Origin: Coprinus comatus
Taxonomy: Eukaryota; Basidiomycota; Agaricomycetes; Agaricales; Agaricaceae
Direction: 5' to 3'
DNA length: 64,000 nucleotides
NCBI GenBank assembly: GCA_034638255.1
Contig: JAWPGT010000019.1
Span: 372,001 to 436,000, forward strand
Shown: positions 49,267 through 60,225 of the stretch, piece after piece
How the letters are laid out: every line of letters begins with the position of its first letter
How positions within the stretch are numbered: the first letter of the stretch is position 1
Program-made: the position numbers and the translations under genes
The notes under the pieces: model-generated
What the model was told of the DNA's origin: nothing
Databases searched by the model: none
The model's input: only the letters and a program-made list of their open reading frames with translations

Positions 49267-50257
49267 GCGTCTTTTTCAGGAATTTGGACAGTTTGATGTT
49301 TTGATGTTTTGTGATGTGCCTTCCCTTGATGCCTAGATACATACCTTTGATATATACCATATATACTTAATGATCTTTTGTTGCTCCCATTTTTTTTTCT
49401 TCTACATGTGTATATTATCTATCTCTCTTGACGTCCTTTTGCCAATATATATGGCTTATGCGGTATTGCAATTTATTATATTACCAGTGAGGAGTTCTGA
49501 TTTATACCTCTTTGACGTTCAATCTCCATTTTAAAGCTGAAACAAGAAAAAAAAATAGCAGAACTCGGAATGCACGTGAGATTTATATATTTACCGAAAC
49601 TAGTTCCCAATGTTTTGGCAAAACTGGGGTGCACTACAATGAAAGTTGGTGATGTAAAATGTTCGATTTTGGACTTTGAAAACAAAGAAAGTTTGGAGTA
49701 AAAGTTTTTAAAAACAAAGAAGTAATAAAAACGATATGTCAACGGGTCGATTCAATTATACATACGATTATAAAACAAAAAATTAAAAATAAGAATACTT
49801 ATATTGCGTCGCCAATCGGATGGTATATATAATGGTATAACCATGTTATACATGCATACAAACACTTGTGTATGTACTTGGTTATAACAGACATTTTTAT
49901 TTTCAAAGAAACAAAAAAAGAAAATCCGAAATTTAAATTCGAAACTCTTTAACTTTTTTTTTTTTCAAGTCGGAAAAAAAAAAGTTTGTTAGTGACGCGT
50001 TAATGGTTTTCCAGAAGTTCTTTCATTCAACCCATCCCATCCCATCCCCCTACCCAACCCCAACAACAACAATAACCGTCATCAAGAATAAAAACAAAAC
50101 AAAAAAACACAGAAAACACAGAAGAAAAAACAGACAGAAACTCCGTTTGTTTGTTCAATAAGATAGAAAGAAGAAAACAAAGCAATAATCAGACGAACAA
50201 AAGAAGAAAAAAAAAAAAAAAAAAAAAAAAACTATATGGACTAAGAGATATGTAGGT
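49267..50257. other. Convergent intergenic region
   Basis: AT-rich, with 3' flanks of fungalysin and the AT-hook gene; repeated CCCAT/CCAAC tracts at 50030-50075 and a long A run near the right end. No gene supported. Confidence 0.4.
50207..50231. repeat. Poly-A run of about 25 bases
   Basis: Uninterrupted A tract on the plus strand, in the 3' flank of the minus-strand AT-hook gene (so T-rich in the transcript). Confidence 0.8.
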
Positions 50258-52749
50258 TTAATTTTCTTGTTGACTAGAACCAGATCCATCAACTTGTTGT
50301 TCTCCTCCTTGACCTTCCTGCTGCTGCTGTTGCTGTTGTTGATCTTGATCTTGATTCTGATTCTGATTCAAACCTACACCCACATCAACATCATTTCCAG
50401 AACCACTTTGAACAGATGTTGAACTTTCTGCGAGTTGTGGTATAGGATGAAGATGAGATTGATATGTTGTCAATCTTGAAGATGATGGTACTAAAGGTTG
50501 AATAGTAGGATACGCTTGCCATTTAGGTGTTGGATAAATAACAGCATTGACTGTTGGATTAGGTTGAATAGCATCAGGTGGAGGTCGATAAGGTCTTTCT
50601 TCTTCCATCATTGAAGCTAAATTTAGAGCTGGAGGAGTAATTGCATTGGCACTGGTAGTTGCAGTTGTGCTTGTATTTATGGTATGTGAACCTAAAGCAA
50701 AGGCGAGAGAGGAAGAAGATGTAGAGGGCTGAGGAGGATGCGGTGATGGTACTGATGGAAGAGCCAAAATTGAAGAAAGTGTAGCACGATTGGTAGGTAT
50801 TTTATGTTGTATTACAAACAATGGAGGTGGCATCGGTGGAGGCAATCCTCCTAGATCGGTGGAAGTAGTGGTAGTCGTCGAGCTCATTGTAATGTTAGTC
50901 GAAGTCGAAGTTTGGATTACGTCATTTGGTTGTGTTCGGATTTCTTGTTGTCCGGTTTCGCCTTGTTGACTAGAGATTTGAACCTGAGGTGTAGCATTTA
51001 CTTCAGGAGCAGCGGCAACAGTGGTTTCATTAGCACTTGCAGCGGTATTTATATTTCCGTTTTGTTGTTCGTCTTCGCCTCCAACTTCTGGAGGGTTAAC
51101 TATTAACCGCTCTAAATAACCCCTATTCATTATTTTCTTTCGATAGCAAAATAAGCAGGACTTACCATCAGGGCCTTCACTCATCGAAACATCTCTGAAA
51201 GAAAAATCATTTTCTAGTCTACCCATCAACACCTCGTTCTTGGACATTAAGACAAGTCTATACCTTTATTAGAACCACCCAAACTCGACGTCTCTTCACC
51301 TTCACCATCAGGTTCACCATTAGCATCCATCATCGTGTCTCCAACATCACCTCGGTAAACTCCATTACTAACGAATTCATCCAATTGCATCATTCCTCTG
51401 TTTTCTTCATGACCATTTTCTAATCTCCTTTTCTTCAAAACTACACCATCAAATACCTCCTTTTGAACATCCTTTCTTGTGTTTGTAGAGATAGAATCAA
51501 TGTTTATGATGACACCGTCCATAACCTCTCCACCAACTGAAAGTCCACCAGCTGAAATAGAACTCTTTCGAGGTCTGCCTCGTTTTTTAGGAGGTTTGGA
51601 AAGTAGCGTTTGTTGATGGCTTGTAGGCGGGGTTACGCTTGCTTTCGTGAGTTCCCGGCCGTTGCTCCTTGAGGCTCTACTAGGAGATGTAATGTCGGCC
51701 AGTAGGAGAGATTTGACTGAAGGTTTATGGATACGCGTCGATATTCGCTTAGGGCTAGGGTTGCTTTCCACTTTTGCCTGTCTAGTAGAACGAGTTCTTG
51801 TTTCTACAGAAATGTTGGCGCCTGCGCTCAAACTCCTCCTTGTAGTAGGCCTCTTAGGTCTACTTGTGCTCCTCGTTTGCTTTCTAGTAACATTGGAGAG
51901 AGAACCACGACGTCCTCGAATAGGAGCATTCTTTTTCCCCGCTTTGGAAAAGGCGGTAACCAGGCCTGCTGCCCCCGTATCATCTTCTGTTTGTTTTTCG
52001 CTTTGGTTGTTTTCAGTTTCGTTATCCGATTCTACATCTGTCTCTCCTTCAGCATCAACCTCTCCATATTCCTCATTGTCTGCGGGAGGATCAGCAATGG
52101 TAACGCTTTTCCTAGGTCTCCCCCCAACACTCATCCTGTAGGATAACTTCCTTGGCTCTGCTACATTTGATTTGCTTCTAGACCTCGTACTTGCGGATAC
52201 ATTTTCGGTTACATCCGACTTCCGACCACGACCACGACCACTTCGCCTCGGAGGTTCAGGTTTAGTTTCCGATACTTTGACCCTCTTGCTGCCTCGGAAT
52301 CTCGTGTTATGTTGTTGTTCTCTGCCTTCATTCACGTCTGTTGCATCCTCCTCTTCCCCGGTAGAGGCATTCGCAACCTCATTATCAACTCCGCCCTCCG
52401 CGTCTTCTTCAACTGAAGCAGCTCGTTTCCGTGTTGATTTGGATGCCGCTGAGATACTCGTCGTTTCCCCGTTTTTGTTTGAAGAAATTACAGCCGAAGA
52501 AGAGGAAACAAGTGATTTTGTAATTTCTTCAGACAACGCTGGGCCCACTACAAAAAATTCGAACCCCCAAATGAATAATTTGGTTTTATGATAGTGTAGA
52601 AGTAAATGGGAGAACGTACATCCCCGTTTTTGAACAGCTCTTAAGAAAACAATTATTTCATCTCGTTTGAGACTTCCTGGAACACCTAAATCGCGAGCTA
52701 CACTCCGTAATGTTTCCGCTTTAATGATTTCCCAAGGAAAATCCACCAT
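50258..52749 (-). CDS. AT-hook nuclear protein with SAP-like N-terminus and Gln-rich tail
   Basis: Probable chromatin-associated DNA-binding protein of unknown specific role. The N-terminus, MVDFPWEIIKAETLRSVARD then LGVPGSLKRDEIIVFLRAV, resembles a SAP/HeH helix-extended-loop-helix. After the first intron the protein is disordered, with acidic and Ser/Arg blocks. It has at least three AT-hook-like cores: RRSGRGRGRKS, VGGRPRKSVT and KKRGRPRKSS. The first long frame ends at 51247 in a TAATG overlap with a second frame. A 71-nt intron (gtatag..cagag) and a 54-nt intron (gtaagt..tttag) join them in frame through DVSMSEGPD into ERLIVNPPEVGGED, so I call one gene. The tail has PPPMPPP, many Ser/Thr/Pro residues and a QQQQQQQQ run before GSSQQEN. 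The alternative is two overlapping genes, unlikely in a fungus. Confidence 0.72.
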
Positions 52750-53153
52750 TTTTTGTCGGGATTTTTTTGTCCTTTGGAAACTTGTTGTCGTTTTTCAAAA
52801 GTAGTATATGGGTTTGTGTCTAGGGGTTGCCAGATGGAGACAATTGTTGAGATTGTTGGGAGAATCACTAGGAGGGATTGGAAGGTGCCAGGGTCACAGG
52901 CACAGTTGTTCCTTGTCACATACGTCACACGCTATCACCAGACGTGCGAAAAGTTGTTTACTTCTCAGAGAGTCCTTTCAACACCGTTGTTAATGTGGTC
53001 GACATATTCACAAACAATATTTTATATCAATTACCTTTACTACCATTACAAATATACACAAGAAATGACATCTACATCTATGTGTTATATTCACTCTTGT
53101 GATTAGAGCGGGTTATTCGATGTGGAGAAACACAAATAAATCTAAAAGGCCTT
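52750..53153. other. Intergenic region: AT-hook gene promoter and methyltransferase 3' flank
   Basis: Short frames only; no site recognised with confidence. Confidence 0.35.
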
Positions 53154-54018
53154 TTAAGCCTTAATATATCTCCCCGCCTGATGACAAAACAAATATTCTT
53201 CATCTTCCCCAGGTTTACCCCAATAACTACCTTCCCTCCAAATACTTTCTTTACTTCCTCCTTACACAACTCATGCACTAACAAATGACTCGGTCTATCA
53301 AGTCTACAACCAGCAGAAATTTCCCATAAAGGTGACCAAAACTTTTGCCACCAAGCTACATCTTCTCTCTGACTTCGAACATGTTCATAAAACAAAAATT
53401 GACCAGAAGGTTTTAAGATGTGAGTGATTAAGAATGAAAGATATTCTTGAGGTGATGGAACGATGCAAAGAACTTGCATTGAAGTAATTGTATCAACTTG
53501 TTTGACTGGTAACATTGATAAAATGATAGATGTTTCTTCTATACCATATGGAATGATTAAAAGTGTGTTGTCTGATTCAGTGAAACCATTAGAGGCAGCA
53601 TTTTTCCGAATATATTGATGCATGTGTGTGTTGGGTTCCAAAGCGATATACTTTGTAACTTTGGATTTGTCGAGATATCTTGAAGCATGTCCGTGACCTA
53701 TATCATTCAGAGTCTCTTAATTAGAAAAACAACAATTGTCATACACTAAATGAAAATGAATAAATACATACCAGCGCCAACATCAAGCACAACACCAGTC
53801 GCATAGGGCGTAAGTAACACTTCTTTAACCTCTCTCGAATAATCATCTACAACACGACCATACGCAATCCATAAGTGTCCCATAATTAACCTTGATAATC
53901 CTCGGTATTGAAAGAGGATAGAGGGTTTGGACCATAGAGACTGAAGAGTCGGAACGAGGGTATTGACAAGGATGAAATGAAATTCGATCAAGATACTGAA
54001 CGCGTTTATCGCCTTCAT
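53154..54018 (-). CDS. SAM-dependent methyltransferase 1 (class I, METTL7-like), C-terminal frame break
   Basis: Starts at 54016-54018 with a hydrophobic N-terminus, MKAINAFSILIEFHFILVN, that could anchor it in a membrane. Motif I, VVLDVGAGHGH, is split by an intron (about 53704-53771). Then KYIALEPNTHMHQYIRKNA (acidic ribose-binding Glu), VDTITSMQVLCIVPSP, FLFYEHVRSQREDVAWWQKFWSPLW and GCRLDRPSHLLV follow. This pattern (YEHV..W..W.P.W....GC...R) is that of METTL7/thiol methyltransferase-like proteins. After HELCKEE, at about 53257-53263, the frame matching the paralogue at 63.3 kb shifts by one base: the other frame continues SIWREGSYWGKPGEDEE and ends GRYIKA with a stop at 53154. Loss of one G from a G run is the simplest explanation. 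Substrate unknown. Confidence 0.82.
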
Positions 54019-54752
54019 TTCGCTTTGAATGTCTGGAAGTGCGATGCTAAACTTGTGTTCGGTATTGATAGGAGGTTGTAGGACAATGGTACCCCATTCC
54101 AGTATTTATATCTTGAACTCCAGCGATATGAATTCCACAAGGCTCCAACAGGCTCCAATGAGGCAGACTCAGTACTTTAATATCACGTTAGTGTAGCACT
54201 AAAGGTGGGTCGCTGCTATATAGATATCACCACATTACGGTAGACAAGCGGCGAATTTGAATATTTGGCTTCCGAATTCGAATTTCCTGATAGCTCCCTG
54301 CTGTGGAACCGAAGTGTATTCACGGTGAAGCCCTTCAAGCGATGACAGAAGGAATTGATCAAACGTAGGGTGGTACCCGATATGACTGACTTCGAACAGC
54401 AGGAATGTAGTATCAGATAGCTAAGAGCAGCTAGAGGCCCGCTGTGAATATCTTGGCGATACGTTTTAAAAGCAGGCCTGAAAGTTTGGAACCGAATGGG
54501 GCGGATCTCACCGGAGTATCTGAGAAGGCAAGCACCGAGCGAGCATTCGATGACTCCAATTCTAGCATATCTTGGGCATTAAAAAGTCCTTCAATCTGTC
54601 AATAGCTTAGAACCAAAGAAATGACACACTGATAACTTCTCAGAACCAGCTCCAAGCCAAAGCAGAGCTCTTCGAAATACATTCCCAGAAATATGAGATA
54701 TGTGCATTTCAATACTCCAAGACCACGTAGCTTATATGTCATATTTCGAAAA
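54019..54752. other. Intergenic region between methyltransferase 1 and DUF6535-D
   Basis: Promoter side of the methyltransferase and 3' flank of gene D. Apart from the TATA box nothing is recognisable. Confidence 0.35.
54103..54110 (-). promoter_or_regulatory. Possible TATA box of methyltransferase 1
   Basis: TATAAATA on the minus strand, about 85 bases before the start codon at 54018. Confidence 0.45.
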
Positions 54753-57369
54753 TTATAATACAAGGCCATCCTCATCCAGATCACCTCCTAGTGCAACATT
54801 TTGCCCTATTGTCTGCCATCCATCTTGGCTTCGAATTTCCGATTCACCACCATAAGTACCAGTATCATCAATGGGTAGTTCGGATTTTTGTTTCCCAACC
54901 AAGTTAAGATTGTCGTGATGATGTTCCCGAGAAGTATTGTCGTCCAGCCACGCAGCATGGTTTTCGACCTCGTTCTGAAATCGCATATTCGAGTCGACTT
55001 GTAAAGTCAAACGACCTTCTAATGGTATATCGACATCATTAGAACCAGAACCACCTTCCCTATCCCCTTCTTCAACATTATAATTCCGTTCCCATATCTC
55101 CTTCAACTTGGCATTGAACCCTTCAGTTACTGGTGATACCAAGTCATTCCCGTTGGGCCAATCATATAAAGGAGGTTTGAGGAATAATTTACTCGGATGG
55201 AACATTGAATCTTCGAGTGGGAAGTCAGACATACGAACATAATTTTCTGCCGCAAGAAGTATCGCTTTTAACGTCTTTTGAACCTGAGGAAGAATGAATA
55301 TAAGGGATTCAGTCTTTTCTATGATATGTGCTGTATACGGGAATATGTTGCTTAAAGAACATCGGGCCATTCCACTTTGGTGTTCTTGTTTCGAAGCTAA
55401 ATATTCTAAGAGCTCGAGGAATCGAAGAGCATAAGCTATATTTTTTTTCCAACACATTTAGGTCACAATGAAATAGTAATGGCAGAATTAATATAAATAC
55501 CTTGTACAATGGTACATTCATCGCATTTCATAAGTAACATTCCAAGTGGTTCTCCAAGATCCCTAGATTCTGCTAGTGTCAAGTCGACATTTTCAATTAC
55601 GCCATTGAATATTCTGAGCCCCATGTTACTACCACATCGTGAATGAGAATCACCCATAGTTTTTCGAATTTTAAAACAAAGTTGTCGTATGGGTTGAAGT
55701 GCACGATCTTGCTCGAAGGAGGAAACTCGCTGGTATCGGTTGCACATTTTGACCATTACAGTGATTAATAGCGAACACATCCAACCTTGGATTCCGAAAC
55801 CCATTTGATCGACCATATATCCAATAGCAGCACTTGCACCTTTGTCAATGTGCATGTTATTGATTGGGTTCGTGTCCAAGACTTCGTGAATGGCATGGAG
55901 GAAATCTACGAAGAAAAGATGAATGAATGAAAATTAAACACCAAATACTTGCGTACCAATGTATTCCTCATATGGATGTGTCATATTCAAAAGTTGGGAT
56001 AGGCCACTACGAGTCTGGATGGTCGGATCAACCATCAAATGATGATTATCCAATTGTTCACAGACTTCTGAGAAAGCCACGAAACGAGCTTTCAAGACTA
56101 CGGGTGAAGAATTGATGGTAAAATCTTTCTGAAATGTTCTCAAAGACGAGAATCCAAACACAGACCACACAGATTCCGGGCACACCATCTCTCCATCTGA
56201 TTTATGCGGCACCATTTGCATGTAAGAACGACAAGTCTCCGTGAGTGTGAGTAGGAAACAGCGTAATGTAGCCGAGATGACGTGTTGACTTTGTTTGTAC
56301 TCTTTAGAAAGCCAATGGAAAGCAGGCATTATAGATTTGGATGTTTCGTGTTTTTCAGTCCACCATATATCATATTCCGTCCAATTAGCAATCTTGTTGA
56401 AGGGTCTGAAACAATATGGATACAGCCGTGCAGCAGAAAGACGATATATGATCGATGAAATCCCCCGAATCATACAGTGAAAAAGCCATGCTTGGGTAGA
56501 TCGATATGGACAGAGAACTGGTGGTGGTATAATGGTAGTGGGGTCGTTGATCGTGATGCCGGGATTCCTGTAGCTCGCAAGCCAGAGTATCTGTAACGCT
56601 GGCAAACAGGAAGTTACAACAATGAAGAGAGCCGCGACACCAACAAGTATAGTCACTGGTATGGCAGCAAGTTTACTAGACTCCCATAGAGAGATTAAGA
56701 ACCCGGTAAAGAATAGTGAAAGGGCAATGATCAAAAGTAACGTCAAGGTATTGAGAACTCCAAAAACACCCCATCGTCGTAGACTCTCGTGCCGTTGATA
56801 TTGAAGATATAAATCTGCTCTATGGGTGGTACCCGTGATGTTCTTGCTGAATTCTCTCAGCCATTGAAGACATATAATTCCTCCTAACACTGCCACAAGA
56901 CTGAGCGAGAGGCTGACAGAGTAGAAGAGGTTAATGTATTCGGCGGTTGTTGTGATTACTACTTCGGGGTCGAGCTCGATTGCAAGATTTGGTTGTGGGT
57001 TGGAAAGATTGTTCGTTTGTGAGATGAGTGTCTGAAGGAGGAGGACTGTCTTGTCCGCAGGGTCCCCCTGAACAGTTTTACCAGCTTCGACTGCGAATGT
57101 TGTGACAATAGCAGAGAAAAGACCGGCCTGAAAAGAAATGATCAAGTTTTGCTCAAGTAATTCGCATGGTAAAACTCACAAAGATGAGAAGCTTCTCCAA
57201 TTCTTCCTTCCAGCTCTCGTAAGTGAATTTCGTGATATTCTCTGCGCTTCGGTTACAAACAGCCCACGGATCATCATCAACTTGGTCCACAGTAGTGAGA
57301 TTCTCCTATCACAAGCCTGGTGAGCCAGAATTTGGGACTGTTCCCGCCAGTACATACCTTGGCGCTCAT
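54753..57369 (-). CDS. DUF6535 membrane protein, copy D
   Basis: The mini-exon MSAK (57358-57369) parallels MSSK of A, C and E and joins in phase to ENLTTVDQVDDDPWAVCNRS. After FTYESWKEELEKLLIF comes an intron and the main exon: AGLFSAIVTTFAVEAGK, LQTLISQTNNLSNPQPN, YINLFYSVSLSLSLVAVLGG, LQWLREFSKNITG, DLYLQYQRHESLRRWGV, two spans, and LCPYRSTQAWLFH. The conserved WTEYDIWWTEKHETSKSIMPAF and EYKQSQHVISATLRC follow. The next exons give DFLHAIHEVLDTNPINNM and GMLLMKCDECTIVQ, then AYALRFLELLEYLASK and KAILLAAENYVRM. A polar tail with repeated Asp/Glu ends EDGLVL at 54753. All joins keep frame; no break seen. It is closest in motif detail to copies A and B rather than C and E. Confidence 0.86.
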
Positions 57370-57949
57370 GGTAACGTTCAAACCCGTGACATAAATCATC
57401 CACCTTGTCCATCACTATGACCTGTTTCGCCAATAACTAACTGCTGGGTGAATTCATCGCTGGGCAACGGAACATTGAGTAGTAGCCGACGACTGTCTGT
57501 GCGTATCTCATACTTTAATCATCCAAATTATAATCTTAACGCGTGCAACTTATCACCCAGTACCCCGCAAATCAATCAGCAGTTGGTCAATCACCATCAA
57601 GGTAATGATTTGACTGAAAGGTCCAATTCCGTTCAGGTCTACAGCTTGTGCCACCTTACTAAGAACGAAAATGCAATGTGAGTATATAGTTGAGTGTTTC
57701 TCTTGAAGTATGTCATCTGCATTATGATCAGATTATGAATGATTGTTCAGCGCAATCAGACCCTGATGCTGTACATGATCCTTTCCCTTCATCAAGTTCT
57801 TAGTTAACCCATTGTGCAAGAATATTCTCATGAAATAGCAAGCTGGACTAATAAAATATCACACGAGACAAAATTGGCCATTTGTGCCCCACACAAGAAC
57901 ATATAAAACCCCTGAGCACACACTAGAATCTAATATCAGACGTTTAAAT
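57370..57949. promoter_or_regulatory. Divergent promoter region of DUF6535-D and O-methyltransferase
   Basis: A 580-bp gap between opposite start codons. A TATA box for the methyltransferase is visible at the right end; none is clear for gene D. Confidence 0.45.
57902..57908 (+). promoter_or_regulatory. TATA box of the O-methyltransferase
   Basis: TATAAAA begins 48 bases upstream of the ATG at 57950. Confidence 0.6.
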
Positions 57950-59874
57950 ATGGCGGCCAAACAAACTGATATCTCTACCCTCCTTTCGATTATTGTGAAT
58001 TCTGCGAAATTCCTCGAGAACTCATACAAGACCACCAAATCGAACCCCTATGTCCCTTCGCTCGATGATTTAGAGCCTCACCCACTGGATGACGAACTTT
58101 CCTCAGTACAACTCAAGACTGCCACTCAAACACTTGAAGGAGCCTGCGCTCAGTTATGCACCACTCTAACTCGCCCAGGTCATAACTTGATCAATGTGAG
58201 TGCTTAATTTTATATTTACCTCAAGTTTTGACATGTACACCATGACAGAAATTCATGAATGTATGGACCTAGATCTTTGTGAGAAATCTACTGATTGAAG
58301 AGAACAGCCATACTTGTCTGCTTGCTTGAATACGGTCTTGAATGCGAGGGTTCCAGATGCTATTGGAACGGACCACAATGGCATAGCGGTTGAACAAATT
58401 TCTGGAAAGACGGGAATTGAATCGAAGAAATTGGCACGAGTCCTCCGTTTATTGTGCACTCACCATATCTTCCGTGAAGGTGAGCGGTCTGTCATGTTGG
58501 AAAATGATAATCGATAATCAATAGTCTTCTCTGACTGTTGACCCCACAATTTTACAATAGTAAAACCCGATGTTTTTGCTAACAATAGACTGAGCATCCA
58601 ACTACAAGCCTCTAATCCCCTCTCAGATATTGGTCTTCATTTGTAAGCACGTTGTTCTCTTCGTGCTGACTTATACTAATATACATTCACTTCAATAGCT
58701 CTGATGTAAACTATAGAGCTTCGGGGTATTTGTATGAGACCTTATCAGATCCCGAATGGGGGCCATCATATGCTGCTAACCGCTCCTCGTTCAACAAATA
58801 TACCAAATTTGACGGTCATCCGTTTACATGGTTCAGCGAGGCAAGTTTACGTGGCATGCTTTCCTCTTTCATCATAAGTTCTGTAAACCCAAGTCGTATG
58901 ACTGACAAGTTCCTCAGGTGACCAGCCCCGAAGGTGCCGAGAAAGGTGCTCGTTTTGGGCGTGGTATCATGGGATTTAACAAAGCCATTGAAGCACTCGC
59001 AGTAGTCAGCGGTGAGCATGAATTCTCGAAGCACCTTTGGCTAGGAACACTTTCAAGCTCAATCACCATTACTCCAAAGCTTTCCCATGGGATAAACTTC
59101 CAGAAGGAACTACTGTTAACGATGTTGGGGGTGGTGTTGGTCACATAATCATGGAACTTTCAAAAAGATATCCCCACCTCAAGGTCAAGTTGCAAGATTC
59201 CCCAGAACGCATTGAACAGGCTAAGAATGAAGTTTGGCCTAAAGAATGTCCTAAGACACTCGAGGAAGGTAGAGTAGAGTTCAAAGCCCTTGATTTCTTC
59301 AAAGAAGCACCAATTACCGGTTGTGATGTATACTATGTGTGTTCCATCTCATTATGATAAAATACTCGAAGATATTGAGATTGATGATTGTTTGCTACAT
59401 TGCAGCTGAAACACATTATGTGAGTAAAAAATCAGATATATATTTTAATAGTAGCTCATCGGGTTATATGCAGTCATGATTGGCCAGATGCCGAGTGCGT
59501 CACTATTCTCACCAACATTAGAAAAGCTATGGGTCCGAATAGTCGAGTTCTGATCCGTAAGTTCAAAAGAATATTAGACCAAAAAACGAGTCTTTATGTT
59601 TATTCTTATAGATGAATATATTCTTCAAACCGCAAACCGTGCCCCAGAAGGACAATCGGAATTCAACCAGGCTCCCGAACCGCTTCTGGCTAATTATGGC
59701 GTGGGGCGAATTCGCCAGTACAACCTCGACCTGGAGATGATGAATATGTTGAATTCACAAGAGAGGAAATTAGATGACTTTATCAAATTGGGAACGGCTG
59801 CTGGGTTGGAGTTTGTCAAGTTTTGGGACTTCGGAGAGATGAATGTTGTCGAGTTTGGAGTACCAAAGGCATGA
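57950..59874 (+). CDS. Class I O-methyltransferase (plant/fungal COMT-like family)
   Basis: SAM-dependent O-methyltransferase of the type found in secondary metabolism. It starts MAAKQTDISTLLSIIV. A winged-helix dimerisation part follows over several exons: PYLSACLNTVLNARVPDAIG, GIAVEQISGKTGIESKKLARVLRLLCTHHIF and NRLSIQLQAS. The catalytic part has VNDVGGGVGHIIMELSKRYP (motif I), LKVKLQDSPERIEQAK, VEFKALDFFKE and YYLKHIIHDWPD (catalytic His in HDW), then ILTNIRKAMGPNSRVLIHEYIL and the C-terminal WDFGEMNVVEFGVPKA. The intron at 58841-58917 is GC..AG. Between ALA and LNHHYSKAFPWDKL (about 58999-59055) I infer an intron with a weak gtagtc donor; without it a frame shift would be needed. The substrate is probably a phenolic or polyketide hydroxyl, but no biosynthetic core gene is in the window. 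Confidence 0.9.
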
Positions 59875-60225
59875 AGAATGGTAATGTATATATGAATGGT
59901 ACTAGAAAGAAGTGTTGTACCACAGGTTTGGATGTATATATAAAATGATCAGAATCCGCTTCTTTCTGTGTATCTCAGGTGTCGGCAAGTGGCAGGGATA
60001 TTGTTGTTGAGGACAATGTCTACGTCCCTATTTCATCAATTTGGGTCCTGGGGATCATCAACACTTTCAAGTTCTCCTCCGCCTTGGGGTATAGATCCAG
60101 AGGGAGTTTCATTGAGTCGACGGTTCAGTGGAATGTGAATAATCTCTTTACCAGCATCACCTTCCAAGTTCAAGTCCACTTCTAGTACTTAGAATGTGAA
60201 GATGTCAAATGCAAGACATAAATAT
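59875..60225. other. Intergenic region between O-methyltransferase and DUF6535-E
   Basis: Both flanking genes end here. A 68-codon open frame (59979-60185) lacks recognised motifs and is most likely chance. Confidence 0.35.

Noticed and set aside
50258..51247. Separate gene starting at the TAATG overlap
   Set aside because: Two well-formed introns join it in phase to the upstream AT-hook frame, and overlapping independent genes are unlikely here.
58980..59060. Frame break in the O-methyltransferase before motif I
   Set aside because: A 56-nt intron with gtagtc donor and ttcaag acceptor keeps the frame, although the donor is weak.
59979..60185. 68-codon frame between O-methyltransferase and DUF6535-E
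   Set aside because: No motif, no homologous stretch in the window and located in a 350-bp gap between two 3' ends.
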